This document shows, one piece after another, positions 27,343 to 37,285 of a stretch of DNA of 64,000 bases (the first letter of the stretch is position 1; every line of letters starts with the position of its first letter). Where the stretch lies: NCBI RefSeq assembly GCF_014191775.1, contig NZ_JACHXA010000004.1:186001-250000 (forward strand), given 5' to 3'. This DNA is from Limibacillus halophilus. GTDB taxonomy: Bacteria; Pseudomonadota; Alphaproteobacteria; Kiloniellales; CECT-8803. The translations under genes and the position numbers were made by a program. The notes beneath the pieces were generated by a model. It saw only the letters and a list, made by a program, of their open reading frames with translations, did no database searches and was not told where the DNA came from.

Positions 27343-28115
27343 TAGGCGGCCAAGGTGCACCAAACGGGTGTATGGTCTGACGCCTTTGGCTGGCCGCGTG
27401 GTTCACGGTCGATATCGCAGTCCTCCAGAAGATCGACCGCTTGCGGCGACAACAACAGATGATCAATGCGAATGCCATGGTCGGCATCCCATGCGCGGGC
27501 CTGATAGTCCCAGAAACTATAAGCAACCCGCTGGGGATGGATTTCCCGGAAGGCCTCGTAATATCCAAGCGCCACGATTTCCCTCAGTGCTTCGCGCGTC
27601 TGCGGTTTGAATAACGCATCACCGGCCCATGCCTTTGGGTCGTAGCAATCCCGTGGTTCGGGAATGCAGTTGTAATCGCCACCGAGAATGATGGCTTCTT
27701 CCGTTTTCAGGAGCGTGGCGGCATGAACCTTGAGGCGGTCCATCCAATCCAGCTTGTACTGGAACTTCGGCGTGTCCACGGGATTGCCGTTTGGCAGGTA
27801 GATACTGGCGACGCGAATACCGGCGGTTCTGGCTTCCAGATATCGCGCCTGCTGATCATCCGGGTCACCGGGCAGGCCTTCTTGTGTAATCTCAAGAGGA
27901 TCGCGCGAAAGGATCGCAACACCGTTGTAACTCTTTTGCCCATGTATGGCGCAGTGATAGCCCAACGCTTGAATCTCCAGCAGCGGGAACTTGTCGGCCT
28001 CGCATTTGATTTCCTGCAACAACAGGACATCGGGTTTTGCTTGCTGGATCCAGGCCGTCGCATTGGGCAGCCGTGCGTTTATCGAATTGACGTTCCAGGT
28101 GGCGACTTTAACCAT
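27342..28115 (-). CDS. xthA: Exodeoxyribonuclease III
   Basis: A 257-residue Mg-dependent apurinic/apyrimidinic endonuclease and 3' exonuclease for base excision repair. It starts MVKVATWNVNSINARLPN, the family N-terminus with metal-binding Asn. It contains LLLQEIKCEADKFP (catalytic Glu), GGDYNCIPEPRDCYDP (Asp/Asn pair) and, at the end, GIRIDHLLLSPQA and SDHTPVWCTL (catalytic Asp-His). It lies upstream of the rhomboid gene and overlaps its start by one base. Confidence 0.96.
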   Translation of the reverse strand: MVKVATWNVNSINARLPNATAWIQQAKPDVLLLQEIKCEADKFPLLEIQALGYHCAIHGQKSYNGVAILSRDPLEITQEGLPGDPDDQQARYLEARTAGIRVASIYLPNGNPVDTPKFQYKLDWMDRLKVHAATLLKTEEAIILGGDYNCIPEPRDCYDPKAWAGDALFKPQTREALREIVALGYYEAFREIHPQRVAYSFWDYQARAWDADHGIRIDHLLLSPQAVDLLEDCDIDREPRGQPKASDHTPVWCTLAA

Positions 28116-28245
28116 TTGCGTGGAATCCCGAGATTACAGAAATCAATAGACTAGGTGCCGTGCGGCCCCACGGGGTCGCCGATCACATCCTACCAATTGC
28201 TCATTGCTCTGTCAGAAGGAAAGCTACTGAACGGCAGCGGTCGAT

Positions 28246-28605
28246 CTAAATTGCGAAAGACGTTCCACACCCGCACGATGCCGTTGCATTCGGGTTCTCG
28301 ATCTTGAAGTAAGCCCCCATCAGATCCTCGACGAAATCGACCTGGGACCCGCTCAACAACTCCAGCGACATCTGGTCGATCACGACCCTGGCACCATCGC
28401 GCTCAAAGGTCACGTCGTCCGGATTGGTGTTATCATCGAAGGAAAAGCCGTATTGAAAACCGGAGCAACCACCCCCTGATACGGCAATGCGCAGCATCAG
28501 GTTTGATTGCTCTTCCTGTTGCATCAGCCAAGCAATACGCTTAGCGGCGTTCTCGGTCAGGCTAAGACTCTGCGTTGCTCGTTGGATCGTCGTCATTTCG
28601 CTCAT
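28246..28605 (-). CDS. erpA: Iron-sulfur cluster insertion protein ErpA
   Basis: A 119-residue A-type Fe-S carrier that delivers clusters to target proteins. The three cluster cysteines are present: one in VSGGGCSGFQYGF and two in SCGCGTSF at the C-terminus. The wording of the conserved stretches, VVIDQMSLELLSGSQVDFVEDLMGA and NPNATASCGCG, fits ErpA better than IscA. It lies alone, divergent from dgt with about 110 bases between. The start at 28605 has a GGAG site ten bases away; an internal ATG three codons later is possible. Confidence 0.93.
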   Translation of the reverse strand: MSEMTTIQRATQSLSLTENAAKRIAWLMQQEEQSNLMLRIAVSGGGCSGFQYGFSFDDNTNPDDVTFERDGARVVIDQMSLELLSGSQVDFVEDLMGAYFKIENPNATASCGCGTSFAI

Positions 28606-28723
28606 TCGGGGGCTGCTCCGCTACAATACTGCCCTTAATGTAAGCCTTAGATAGCAACTGTCCAAGGGGCATCATAGAAATGCCGGTTTACCCGGAGACT
28701 GCGGAGAGAGTAGCTTGCCTGCC

Positions 28724-29905
28724 ATGACGGAAAAATCATTAGCGGTACTGGCCTGCCGCCCTGAACAGAGTAGGGGACGACGCTACCCCGCAGAGACCAG
28801 TCAAACACGCTCGGATTTCCAGCGTGACCGTGATCGGATTCTGCATGCTGGTGCCTTTCGCAAGCTCCAGTACAAGACACAGGTTTTTGTGATTCATGAG
28901 GGGGACTACTATAGGACACGCCTCACACATTCCTTGGAAGTCGCGCAAATCGCCCGCTCGATCGCTCGCGCTTTGGAACTCAACGAGGATTTAGCAGAAG
29001 CCTGTGCGCTCGCCCATGATTTGGGACATCCGCCGTTTTCGCATGCTGGCGAGGATGCTCTCCATGCGGCGATGGAGCCTTATGGCGGTTTTGATCACAA
29101 CGAGCAGACGTTCCGTATCGTGACGGAACTGGAACGGCTTTACGCTGCTTATGACGGTTTGAATCTGACCTGGGAGACACTGGAGGGGATCGTCAAGCAC
29201 AATGGCCCACTTGGAGGTGCTGGCCAGCGACCGGTCCGTGCGTCAATCGCAGCCTTCGATGCCGAATGGTCGCTGGAACTCGGCGGCTTTCCAAGCGCGG
29301 AAGCACAGGTCGCGGCGCTGGCCGATGATATCGCTTACAACAGCCATGACGTAGATGACGGACTAAGAGCAGGCCTGTTCTCGGTGTCGGACTTAGAATG
29401 CGTTCCAGGCGTCGGAGACATCTTTGCTCAGTTGCGCAGGCAGTTCCCTGATTTGGCGCCCAGACGGCTGCGCTATGAAGGCGTGCGGCGCATGATTACG
29501 CTTCTGGTTGATGATCTTATTGCGGAAACCCGGCGGCGGGCGATTGAAGCTGGCCTTGATAGCCCCGATGCCGTGCGCACGATTGGTAGACCAGTCGTCG
29601 GGTTCTCCGAGCCGCTGCGTGAACAGGAGAAGCTCTTGCGCGCCTTCCTGTTCGAGCGTATGTACCGCCACTTCCGCGTCAACCGGACACGGCGCAAGGC
29701 GAGACAAGTGGTGCGGGATTTGTTCGAATGCTATTTGGCGGAGCCGGAATGTCTGCCTGATGAATGGCGTGATCGCGCAGAAAACTCTGTCGATAAGATC
29801 GCAGCAGCGCGGCTCGTTGGGGACTACATCGCCGGGATGACAGATTCCTATGCCCTTAAGGAGCACAAGAAGCTCTTCGACCTCTATTCCATAGTAGATA
29901 CATGA
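28724..29905 (+). CDS. dgt: Deoxyguanosinetriphosphate triphosphohydrolase-like protein
   Basis: A 393-residue HD-domain dNTPase that removes triphosphate from dGTP or related dNTPs. HD motifs are visible: [17 protein letters not shown] supplies His, and [18 protein letters not shown] supplies the HD pair. The N-terminal [24 protein letters not shown] is a family hallmark. I chose ATG 28724, but a TTG at 28715 sits nearer the GGAGAGAG site and could be the true start. Its stop overlaps the argS start by four bases (ATGA), which makes a coupled pair, an order common in alphaproteobacteria. Confidence 0.93.
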   Translation: MTEKSLAVLACRPEQSRGRRYPAETSQTRSDFQRDRDRILHAGAFRKLQYKTQVFVIHEGDYYRTRLTHSLEVAQIARSIARALELNEDLAEACALAHDLGHPPFSHAGEDALHAAMEPYGGFDHNEQTFRIVTELERLYAAYDGLNLTWETLEGIVKHNGPLGGAGQRPVRASIAAFDAEWSLELGGFPSAEAQVAALADDIAYNSHDVDDGLRAGLFSVSDLECVPGVGDIFAQLRRQFPDLAPRRLRYEGVRRMITLLVDDLIAETRRRAIEAGLDSPDAVRTIGRPVVGFSEPLREQEKLLRAFLFERMYRHFRVNRTRRKARQVVRDLFECYLAEPECLPDEWRDRAENSVDKIAAARLVGDYIAGMTDSYALKEHKKLFDLYSIVDT

Positions 29906-31653
29906 ACATTTTCAATTATTTCTCTCAAAAAATTAATGTTGTGATCGGCGAAATGCAGGCGGCGGGCGAGGTCCCGCCAAACCTGGATCTACAGCGTGTC
30001 TCCGCAGAAGCGCCGCGCGATACGAACCATGGGGATGTGGCGACCAATGCGGCCTTGGTCTTGTCCAAGGCAGCGGGCATGAACCCGCGCGCTTTTGCCG
30101 AGATGCTTTCAGCGCGCCTCGCATTGTTGCCGGACGTTTCGGCCAGCGAGGTGGCAGGCCCGGGCTTCATCAATCTACGCCTTTCCAATCTCTTTTGGCA
30201 GGAGCGGCTGCGTGAAATTATCCAGGCTGGCACCGACTACGGTAGTTGCGAACTCGGTGGTGGGCGAAAAGTGAACGTTGAGTACGTATCTGCAAACCCC
30301 ACAGGTCCCTTGACGGTTGGACACGCCCGCGGCGCGGTCGTCGGCGATGCCTTGGCCGCAATCCTGGAAAAAGCCGGCTATGACGTCTGCAGAGAGTACT
30401 ACATCAACGACGCAGGCACCCAAGTGGATACGCTTGCCCAGTCGGCCTATCTGCGCTACCGCGAAGCGCTCGGCGAGGATATCGGAGAGATTCCGCCAGG
30501 GTTCTACCCCGGTGATTATCTGAAGGATGTTGGTCAGGCCTTGGCAGAAGCCGAAGGTGATTCCCTGGTGACATTGCCGGAAGCGGAATGGTTTCCACGT
30601 GTCCGGAGCTTTGCTATTGACGCACTCATGACTGAGGTCCGGAACAACTTGGCGGCACTTGGCATTCATCAGGATGAATTCAGTTCGGAGCGCGCATTGG
30701 TTGCAGCGGGCGGTGTCGAAGAGGTGGCCAGCTTCCTTAAAGCACGCGGGCTGATCTACGAAGGGGTGCTGGAGCCGCCGAAAGGTATGAAGCCGGATGA
30801 TTGGGAGCCTCGCCCGCAGACGCTCTTTCGGTCGACGGATTTTGGCGATGATGTGGATCGTCCGCTCAAGAAATCTGATGGAACCTGGACCTACTTTGCC
30901 GGGGATATGGCCTATCACTTGGACAAATTCCGACGCGGCTACAAGTTGCAGATCGATGTTTGGGGCGCCGACCACGGCGGATACATCAAGCGCATGCAAT
31001 CCGCGGTCAAGGCTTTGACCGAGGGACAGGGGACACTGCACATAGTTCTGTGCCAGCTCGTAAAGCTGCTGCGTGGCGGCGATCCCGTGAAGATGTCGAA
31101 ACGGGCCGGTACATTCATCACGTTGCAAGATGTCATCGACGAGGTCGGAAAGGACGCGCTCCGCTTCATCATGTTGACGCGCAAAAGCGATCAGCACCTT
31201 GAGTTCGACCTGGAAAAGGTTATGGAGCAGAGTCGCGAGAATCCGGTGTTTTACGTTCAGTATGCACACGCTCGTTGTCGTTCGGTGCTCAGACATGCCG
31301 CATCCGAAATGCCTGAAATTCCACAAGATACTGTGGGTATGCTCGCCGCGCCCTACAATCTCTTGACCGATCCCGAAGAGCTTGCTTTGATCAAGGTCAT
31401 GGCAGGCTGGCCCAAAGTAGTGGAAGGGGCGGCTGAGGCTTACGAGCCGCATCGTGTGGCGTTTTACCTCTACGATCTAGCGGCGGCCTTCCACCAGCTT
31501 TGGAACAAAGGGCGGGACGATGCGCAGCTTCGCTTCCTGCTTGACGACCAGCCGGAATTGACGAGGGCTCGCCTTGCATTGGTTCAGGCATTGGCAACGG
31601 TAATCGCCTCCGGGCTAGCAGTGATGGGCGTGGAGCCGGTCGAGGAGATGTAG
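29902..31653 (+). CDS. argS: Arginyl-tRNA synthetase
   Basis: A 583-residue class I synthetase charging tRNA-Arg. The HIGH-type motif is [21 protein letters not shown] (about residues 118-138). The N-terminal Add1-type domain and the C-terminal anticodon-binding region ([10 protein letters not shown] ... [27 protein letters not shown]) are typical. The KMSKS loop is [16 protein letters not shown]. It starts inside the dgt stop and is followed two bases later by the SPOR-protein gene, so dgt-argS-spor-nagZ-scpAB appear to form one long operon. Confidence 0.97.
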   Translation: MNIFNYFSQKINVVIGEMQAAGEVPPNLDLQRVSAEAPRDTNHGDVATNAALVLSKAAGMNPRAFAEMLSARLALLPDVSASEVAGPGFINLRLSNLFWQERLREIIQAGTDYGSCELGGGRKVNVEYVSANPTGPLTVGHARGAVVGDALAAILEKAGYDVCREYYINDAGTQVDTLAQSAYLRYREALGEDIGEIPPGFYPGDYLKDVGQALAEAEGDSLVTLPEAEWFPRVRSFAIDALMTEVRNNLAALGIHQDEFSSERALVAAGGVEEVASFLKARGLIYEGVLEPPKGMKPDDWEPRPQTLFRSTDFGDDVDRPLKKSDGTWTYFAGDMAYHLDKFRRGYKLQIDVWGADHGGYIKRMQSAVKALTEGQGTLHIVLCQLVKLLRGGDPVKMSKRAGTFITLQDVIDEVGKDALRFIMLTRKSDQHLEFDLEKVMEQSRENPVFYVQYAHARCRSVLRHAASEMPEIPQDTVGMLAAPYNLLTDPEELALIKVMAGWPKVVEGAAEAYEPHRVAFYLYDLAAAFHQLWNKGRDDAQLRFLLDDQPELTRARLALVQALATVIASGLAVMGVEPVEEM

Positions 31654-31655
31654 AA

Positions 31656-32540
31656 ATGGCTTCCAATCCTTATGAGCGCGGCTGGCAATCAGTGGATGAC
31701 CTCGATCGCCCGGTCATAAGCGAGGAGGATATCTCGCGGCAGCAGGCGGCCCGCCGATCCCGCAGTCTCTTGCGATCTGGCATCCGGATCGGCAGCTTGC
31801 TTTTGGTGCTCGGCGGTTTTGGTGCGCTTGTAGTATATGCGTACAATTGGGGTACGGGGGAGATTGCGGAAAGTCAGGTGCCTGTCGTCGCCGCTGATCA
31901 GACACCAGAAAAAGAAGCGCCGAGCGAGCGTGGTGGCCTGACGGTTCCCTATCAGGACGCGTTGGTTTTGAATGAGACCTCCAAGGGTCAGCAGGTCGAA
32001 CGCATCATACCGCCGCCGGAGGAACCTATGATCGTCCAACCCGCCGAAGATCCCGCGCCGATGGTGGAGTCAGCGCCGGCGACAGCTAAAGCCGTTTCGG
32101 ATGCAGAGGAGGCCGCTGCAAGCGAGAGCAGCGATCCCATCGCATCTTTGATCCAGATGGCTGAACTTGATGCGGCCAACACCGATGCCAAGGGCACTGC
32201 CGACGCCCCTGAGGAGGTTACGGCGTCAGAACCGCCAATTGCACCGGCCGCTGATCCGCAGACACAGCAGCTGGCGCAGGTTGGCCAAGTTAGCGGTTTC
32301 AAAGTCCAGCTTGCATCCCTTAAGACAGAAGATGCCGCCCGGTCGGAGTGGGCAAGGGTACAACAAGCTAACAAGGATTTGCTTGGTGGCTTGAAGCTGG
32401 ATATCCAGCGGGTCGATCTTCAAGACAAGGGCATATTCTATCGAATTCAGGGAGGCCCATTGCCAAGCCGTGAAACGGCCAGTGATATCTGCGCGCAATT
32501 GAAGGGTCGCGGCCAACCTTGCATCGTGGTGGCCCCCTGA
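31656..32540 (+). CDS. SPOR domain-containing membrane protein
   Basis: A 294-residue single-pass inner-membrane protein. A short cytoplasmic N-terminus (about 1-38) precedes one transmembrane segment (IGSLLLVLGGFGALVVYAY, about 45-63). Then comes a long Pro/Ala/Glu-rich periplasmic linker, and a C-terminal SPOR domain from about residue 215 (GFKVQLASLKTEDAARSEWARVQ ... IFYRIQGGPLPSRETASDICAQLK). SPOR domains bind glycan strands lacking stem peptides and direct proteins to division sites. Its place before nagZ fits a role in peptidoglycan turnover or division. Confidence 0.88.
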   Translation: MASNPYERGWQSVDDLDRPVISEEDISRQQAARRSRSLLRSGIRIGSLLLVLGGFGALVVYAYNWGTGEIAESQVPVVAADQTPEKEAPSERGGLTVPYQDALVLNETSKGQQVERIIPPPEEPMIVQPAEDPAPMVESAPATAKAVSDAEEAAASESSDPIASLIQMAELDAANTDAKGTADAPEEVTASEPPIAPAADPQTQQLAQVGQVSGFKVQLASLKTEDAARSEWARVQQANKDLLGGLKLDIQRVDLQDKGIFYRIQGGPLPSRETASDICAQLKGRGQPCIVVAP

Positions 32541-32565
32541 GGGGCGGCGACACGGGACGGGTATA

Positions 32566-33573
32566 ATGCTCTCAGCAGTCTTCGGCTGTTCCGGCACAAG
32601 CGTGACCGCGGACGAACGGGCATTCTTCCGGGAGGTGCGTCCGACGGGATTTATCCTATTCGCAAGGAACGTTGAAAATCCCGACCAGTTGAAGAAGCTT
32701 ATCGACGCTTTGCGAAGCAGTATCGATGATCCCCATGCGCCTGTTTTGATCGATCAGGAAGGGGGGCGCGTGCAGCGGTTGCGACCGCCTTACTGGCGTG
32801 ATGCGCCGCCTGCGGCACGTTTTGCCGACCTATATCGCGCAAATGCAGAGGTCGGCTGCCAAGCCGCTAGAACCAATGCCAGATTGCAAGCGGCAGAGCT
32901 ATTGGCACTGGGCATTACAGTGAGTTGTGCTCCGGTCTTGGATCTGCGTATCGAAGGGGCTCACGACATCATTGGCGATCGCGCTTATGGCACAACGCCC
33001 GCATCGGTCGGTGATCTCGGGAGTGCCGTGTGCGACGGATTGTTGGATGGCGGTGTCTTGCCGGTTATCAAACATATTCCAGGGCACGGCCGGGCGAGCG
33101 AGGACAGCCATATGGCATTGCCGCGCGTTGCCGCAGATCTCGCGACCCTTCGCGAGCAGGATTTTAAACCCTTTGCCGCCCTCAATCAGGCCCCTTGGGC
33201 GATGACAGCGCACATCGTTTATGAAGCCTTGGATTCTGATAACCCAGCGACGCAATCGTCAACGGTTGTCAGTCTGATCCGGCATGAACTAGGCTTTGAT
33301 GGACTGTTGATCAGCGATGATCTATCCATGAAAGCGCTGCAGGGGGATTATCAGTTGAGGGCCGAACGCAGCTTGGCTGCCGGCTGCGATGTAGTTCTGC
33401 ACTGCAATGGCGACATTACGGAGATGCAAGATGTTGCCGCGGGGTGTGATGAACTGAAAAGCGCTGCATTTACCAGGCTCGCGCGGGGCGAAGCGCTGCG
33501 TCAGCAACGACAAACGACATTCGATGTCGAAGCGGAGCTGGCGCGGCTTGAAGGTTTGTTGGTAAGCGCCTGA
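32566..33573 (+). CDS. nagZ: Beta-N-acetylhexosaminidase
   Basis: A 335-residue glycoside hydrolase family 3 enzyme that removes N-acetylglucosamine from recycled muropeptides in the cytoplasm. The signature KHIPGHGRASEDSHMALP carries the Asp-His dyad typical of NagZ. The catalytic nucleophile aspartate lies in LLISDDLSMKAL. The N-terminal RPTGFILFARNVENPDQL and IDQEGGRVQRL are family hallmarks. It is the third to last gene before scpA in the operon, with 20 bases to scpA. Confidence 0.95.
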   Translation: MLSAVFGCSGTSVTADERAFFREVRPTGFILFARNVENPDQLKKLIDALRSSIDDPHAPVLIDQEGGRVQRLRPPYWRDAPPAARFADLYRANAEVGCQAARTNARLQAAELLALGITVSCAPVLDLRIEGAHDIIGDRAYGTTPASVGDLGSAVCDGLLDGGVLPVIKHIPGHGRASEDSHMALPRVAADLATLREQDFKPFAALNQAPWAMTAHIVYEALDSDNPATQSSTVVSLIRHELGFDGLLISDDLSMKALQGDYQLRAERSLAAGCDVVLHCNGDITEMQDVAAGCDELKSAAFTRLARGEALRQQRQTTFDVEAELARLEGLLVSA

Positions 33574-33593
33574 GATAGAGGTGATGCGTCCTT

Positions 33594-34400
33594 ATGGCGG
33601 GTGACGGCGAACAGAGCACAAACTCATTCAACGAGGACCCTGAGAAGGTTCGCGGTGCAACGCGAGACGAATTACGTTTGGATTTGGAAGGCTTCGAAGG
33701 GCCAATCCACGTTCTGCTTGAACTGGCGCGGGATCAGAAGGTTGATATCCTCCAGATTTCCATGCTCAAACTAGCGGATCAATATCTCGAATTCATTCGC
33801 CGCGCACAGGCGATCAACCTTGAGTTGGCTGCAGACTATCTGGTGATGGCAGCCTGGCTTGCTTACCTGAAGTCGCGCCTGCTTTTACCGGCGCTAAAGG
33901 ACGATGGGGAAGAGCCGAGCGCTACCGCCTTGGCTGCCTCCTTACGATTCCAACTGCAGCGGCTCGAAGCTATGCAAAACGCCGGCAAACAGTTGATGGA
34001 GCGTCCGCGGTTAGGACAGGATTTCTTTGCACGAGGCGCACCAGAACCCATCGATGTCGTGCAGGAATCCCAGTACGAAGTCACGCTTTTTGATTTGCTA
34101 CGGGCCTATAGTCGGCACCATGTCAGGGTCAAGGCGACCAGCCTCCACATTCAGGCTTTCGATCTCTACAGCGTCGAAGAAGCGATTCAACGATTGAATC
34201 GGTTCCTGGGGAACCTTCCGGATTGGCACAGCCTTACATCGTTCCTGCCTTCGGATATAAGGGATAATCTGGTACTGCGATCTGCGTTCGCCTCCACCTT
34301 CGCGGCGTCCTTAGAGCTAGCAAAAACCGGGAAGGTTGAGATCCGACAGGACAGTACCTTTGGCCCACTCTTCATCCGTAGCAGACCCACAAGCAAATGA
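33594..34400 (+). CDS. scpA: Segregation and condensation protein A
   Basis: A 268-residue kleisin that bridges SMC heads in chromosome condensation. The N-terminal FEGPIHVLLELARDQKVDILQISM.LADQYLEFI is the SMC-neck-binding region; YLVMAAWLAYLKSRLLLP follows. The C-terminal winged-helix region (about 215-268) ends in TFGPLFIRSRP. Its stop overlaps the scpB start by four bases, a coupling seen widely. Confidence 0.95.
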   Translation: MAGDGEQSTNSFNEDPEKVRGATRDELRLDLEGFEGPIHVLLELARDQKVDILQISMLKLADQYLEFIRRAQAINLELAADYLVMAAWLAYLKSRLLLPALKDDGEEPSATALAASLRFQLQRLEAMQNAGKQLMERPRLGQDFFARGAPEPIDVVQESQYEVTLFDLLRAYSRHHVRVKATSLHIQAFDLYSVEEAIQRLNRFLGNLPDWHSLTSFLPSDIRDNLVLRSAFASTFAASLELAKTGKVEIRQDSTFGPLFIRSRPTSK

Positions 34401-35191
34401 CTAAATCTTACGAACATCTAAGATTGCTTGAAGCGCTGTTGTTTGCAGCCAAGGATCCCATGACGGTCAAGCAGCTACAACGTCATTTTCCCGATGACTT
34501 TGACTTGAAAACGGCCCTTGTGGATCTCAAGGCACGTTACGCCAATCGGGGCGTCGTTCTGCAAAGGGTGGGCGAAGCTTGGGCATTTCGCACGGCGCAG
34601 GACTTGGCGCCGCACATGCGTATCGAACAGACCGTGATGCGCAAATTGTCGCGGGCAGCGGTCGAGACCCTGGCCATTATTGCTTATCACCAGCCGCTGA
34701 CGCGTACGGAGATCGAGGAAATCAGAGGCGTGGCGATGTCGAAAGGCACGCTCGATGTGCTCCTGGAAGCCGGTTGGATTCGACCTCGCGGGCGACGGCG
34801 CACACCAGGGCGGCCGGTGACTTGGGGCACGACACAGTCGTTTCTCGATACCTTCGGGCTTGAGGCCATCGACGAACTTCCCGGTATCGAGGAACTCAAG
34901 GCTGCAGGCCTGCTCGATAAACGGCCGGCCCTGACCGCACTTACATCTCGGGGGATGCTGACAGCCGTTATGGATGCCGACGATGCAGAGGATATGGGCG
35001 AAAGGTCTCGTAGCCGATTTGAAGACACGGATGATGAATTCGAGGAAGACGAACTGGATGAAAGCGAGATCGATATCGCGCTTGCCGAGGATTTTGGCGC
35101 GGATATCCAGACCCCTGACATCGGTGATGACGTCGACCAGGAGGACGACGCGTCAGACAACGAAGATGAAGAAAGGGAATCCTCGTATTGA
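34397..35191 (+). CDS. scpB: Segregation and condensation protein B
   Basis: A 264-residue partner of ScpA in the SMC-ScpAB complex. Two winged-helix domains are visible: LRLLEALLFAAKDPMTVKQLQRHFP and then LSRAAVETLAIIAYHQPLTRTEIEEIRG, the best known ScpB motif. FGLEAIDELPGIEELKAAGLLD closes the conserved part. The final 65 residues are strongly acidic (EDTDDEFEEDELDESEIDIALAEDF and beyond), a tail common in alphaproteobacterial ScpB. The following gene starts 82 bases later and is not tat but an ABC ATPase. Confidence 0.94.
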   Translation: MTKSYEHLRLLEALLFAAKDPMTVKQLQRHFPDDFDLKTALVDLKARYANRGVVLQRVGEAWAFRTAQDLAPHMRIEQTVMRKLSRAAVETLAIIAYHQPLTRTEIEEIRGVAMSKGTLDVLLEAGWIRPRGRRRTPGRPVTWGTTQSFLDTFGLEAIDELPGIEELKAAGLLDKRPALTALTSRGMLTAVMDADDAEDMGERSRSRFEDTDDEFEEDELDESEIDIALAEDFGADIQTPDIGDDVDQEDDASDNEDEERESSY

Positions 35192-35273
35192 AGTCACTTT
35201 CTTCCTATCTTTAGGCATACTTTCGGTAACATCGCATCGTGCTTGCACCACAATAGGATAAAGCAGTCCCTTC

Positions 35274-36341
35274 ATGCTATCTCTCGAGACCGTACATCAT
35301 TGGTATGGCAGTCTGCATGCCGTTGATGGCTTGACCTTGTCCGTCGAAGCTGGGGAGGTCGTTTGCCTGCTTGGTCCGTCCGGTTGCGGGAAAACGACAG
35401 CCCTGCGCGTAGCGGCGGGCCTTGAGCGCTTGCAGCAAGGCAAGGTAAGCCTGGATGGTTCAGTAGTTGCAGATGGCCGAAGGGACGATCCGCCCGAGGC
35501 CCGTAACGTCGGCTTGGTGTTTCAGGATTTCGCACTTTTTCCTCATTTGAGCGTCCTGGAGAATGTAGGATTTGGTCTGCAGAAATTGGGGGCTGAGGCC
35601 CGCCGCGCTCAATCTATGGAGAGCTTGCAGCTAGTCGGGATGGCCGACAGTGCCCAAGTTTACCCACATCAACTCTCAGGCGGTCAGCAACAGCGCGTCG
35701 CCCTGGCAAGAGCCCTTGCGCCAAGGCCGCGCGTAATGCTTTTGGATGAACCCTTTTCAGGGTTGGATACACGCCTGCGCGGGCAAGTCCGTGACGAGAC
35801 CTTGCATGTTCTCAAAGAAGTGGGCGCCGCTACGCTTCTCGTAACGCACGATCCCGAGGAAGCAATGTTCATGGCGGACCGGATCGCCGTCATGCAGGGC
35901 GGGAAATTGATGCAAATCGGCACACCTGCCGATCTTTATTTTCGACCGGCAAATGCTTTCGTGACGGCATTCCTGGGAGATACCAACCGATTTGAGGGAA
36001 CCGTCACACAGCGGCAGGTCGATACGCCGTTCGGGCGGTTAGACTGTGCGAAATTGGATGAGGGCAGCGCAGTGGAAGTCCTCATCCGTCCGGAAGCTTT
36101 GCAATTGATGGCCGGGCAAGGGGCTGGCTCGCCAGAAGGAAAAGGCAGTGCAACGGTGTTGGCAGCACGGCTGCTGGGGCGAACAAGCTTGATTCATCTA
36201 AGTGTTTGTAACGGCGATGGGCGTCATCTCCATCTCCACGCACGTGTGCCTGGGCGTTTCCTGCCACAGGAAGGTGAGCGTCTTGAAATCCAACTTGATC
36301 GCAGTCAGGCCTTTGTTTTCCCTCTTAGCACTGCTAGATAG
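35274..36341 (+). CDS. Orphan ABC transporter ATP-binding protein (iron/polyamine/sulfate type)
   Basis: A 355-residue ATPase of the CysA/PotA/FbpC class with a C-terminal TOBE domain. Visible are Walker A GPSGCGKTT (38-46), Q-loop VFQDFALFPHLSV, signature LSGGQQQR and Walker B VMLLDEPFSGLD, then VTHDPEEAMFMADRIAVM. The TOBE part begins around residue 235 (TNRFEGTVTQ). No permease or binding-protein gene lies beside it. It is inserted between scpB and tatA, which are usually adjacent in alphaproteobacteria. No ribosome site is obvious before its ATG. Substrate unknown; Fe3+ or thiamine-type import is possible. Confidence 0.9.
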   Translation: MLSLETVHHWYGSLHAVDGLTLSVEAGEVVCLLGPSGCGKTTALRVAAGLERLQQGKVSLDGSVVADGRRDDPPEARNVGLVFQDFALFPHLSVLENVGFGLQKLGAEARRAQSMESLQLVGMADSAQVYPHQLSGGQQQRVALARALAPRPRVMLLDEPFSGLDTRLRGQVRDETLHVLKEVGAATLLVTHDPEEAMFMADRIAVMQGGKLMQIGTPADLYFRPANAFVTAFLGDTNRFEGTVTQRQVDTPFGRLDCAKLDEGSAVEVLIRPEALQLMAGQGAGSPEGKGSATVLAARLLGRTSLIHLSVCNGDGRHLHLHARVPGRFLPQEGERLEIQLDRSQAFVFPLSTAR

Positions 36342-36429
36342 GGTATGAAGCGGGCCAGCGAGCTCGCATGGGATCATGGTATTGTTCCGTTCTGCAGGAA
36401 TGCAGCGGTAAGTTCAGGGAGAATCCCCG

Positions 36430-36696
36430 ATGGGAAGTTTTAGTGTTTGGCACTGGTTGATCGTTCTGGCGGTTGTTTTGTTGTTGTTTGGCGGCGGCGG
36501 AAAGATTCCGAAACTCATGAAAGACATGGGATCCGGAATCAATGCCTTCAAAAAAGGCTTAAAGGAAGAAGAGAAGAAGAAAGCCGAAGCCGAAAGCGAA
36601 ACCCCGAAGGCGATCAAGAGCGACGAGGCAACAACGGCCGACGCGTCTTCGAGCGAAAGCGAATCAGAGACCGAGAAGAAGGCGGCCAACGGCTGA
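36430..36696 (+). CDS. tatA: Twin-arginine translocase subunit TatA
   Basis: An 88-residue TatA, the oligomer that opens the Tat pore. One N-terminal transmembrane helix ([27 protein letters not shown]) with the hinge FGGG then an amphipathic helix [13 protein letters not shown] are the hallmarks. The rest is a charged cytoplasmic tail. CAGGGAGA precedes the start. It is followed by tatB and tatC. The Tat-exported binding protein and intradiol dioxygenase encoded in this window are possible clients. Confidence 0.95.
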   Translation: MGSFSVWHWLIVLAVVLLLFGGGGKIPKLMKDMGSGINAFKKGLKEEEKKKAEAESETPKAIKSDEATTADASSSESESETEKKAANG

Positions 36697-36773
36697 TCTT
36701 GTTTCACGGCTTGTGCCCTGTAGGCAACGCTGCGTCGGCGTTAATGCCACGCATTCTGAGGACTTAGGCATCC

Positions 36774-37274
36774 ATGTTCGACATCGGCTGGACCGAGATG
36801 GCGATCATCGCGCTGATTGCTCTCGTGGTGATTGGCCCTAAGGATTTGCCGGGCGCGATGCGCACCGTCGGTCACTGGGTCCGAAAAATCCGGACGGTCG
36901 CGCGGGACTTTCAATCCGGTCTGGATGACATGATCAGGGAGTCCGAGCTTAGCGAGGCACGGAAGTCGATTGAAGGTGCCAGCAATCTCAATCCTAAGAA
37001 AATACTGGAAGACACCGTTGACCCTACCGGCGATGTCGCTAAAGAAGCGCGTAGCCTGCAACAAGATGCAGAGGCAATGCCCGGCGATGAGGCCAAAGAA
37101 TCGAAAGTCGAAAAGGCGCCTGTTTACAAGACAACCAGCGCCGCTGCATTGAAATCCTCTCCGAAACCCAACTCGCCGGAAGCGGAGGCGCCGAAACCGG
37201 CGGATAAAGCCGCGCCAACTAGCGCCCCCGAGCAAAAGTCCGAATCCAAACAGCCCGACAAGGGCGAATCCTGA
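36774..37274 (+). CDS. tatB: Twin-arginine translocase subunit TatB
   Basis: A 166-residue TatB that binds signal peptides with TatC. The N-terminus MFDIGWTEMAIIALIALVVIGPKDLPGAMRTVG is the conserved helix plus GP hinge. It continues with a long amphipathic and charged region (RTVARDFQSGLDDMIRESELSEARK). The C-terminal 80 residues are Pro/Ala/Lys/Glu-rich and poorly conserved. It lies between tatA and tatC, 11 bases before tatC. Confidence 0.95.
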   Translation: MFDIGWTEMAIIALIALVVIGPKDLPGAMRTVGHWVRKIRTVARDFQSGLDDMIRESELSEARKSIEGASNLNPKKILEDTVDPTGDVAKEARSLQQDAEAMPGDEAKESKVEKAPVYKTTSAAALKSSPKPNSPEAEAPKPADKAAPTSAPEQKSESKQPDKGES

Positions 37275-37285
37275 GGCAGCAATAG

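Noticed and set aside
30175-31452. A 425-codon open frame antisense to argS
   Set aside because: It lies entirely opposite a strongly recognisable ArgRS, its translation resembles no family and it is a product of codon bias in a GC-rich gene.
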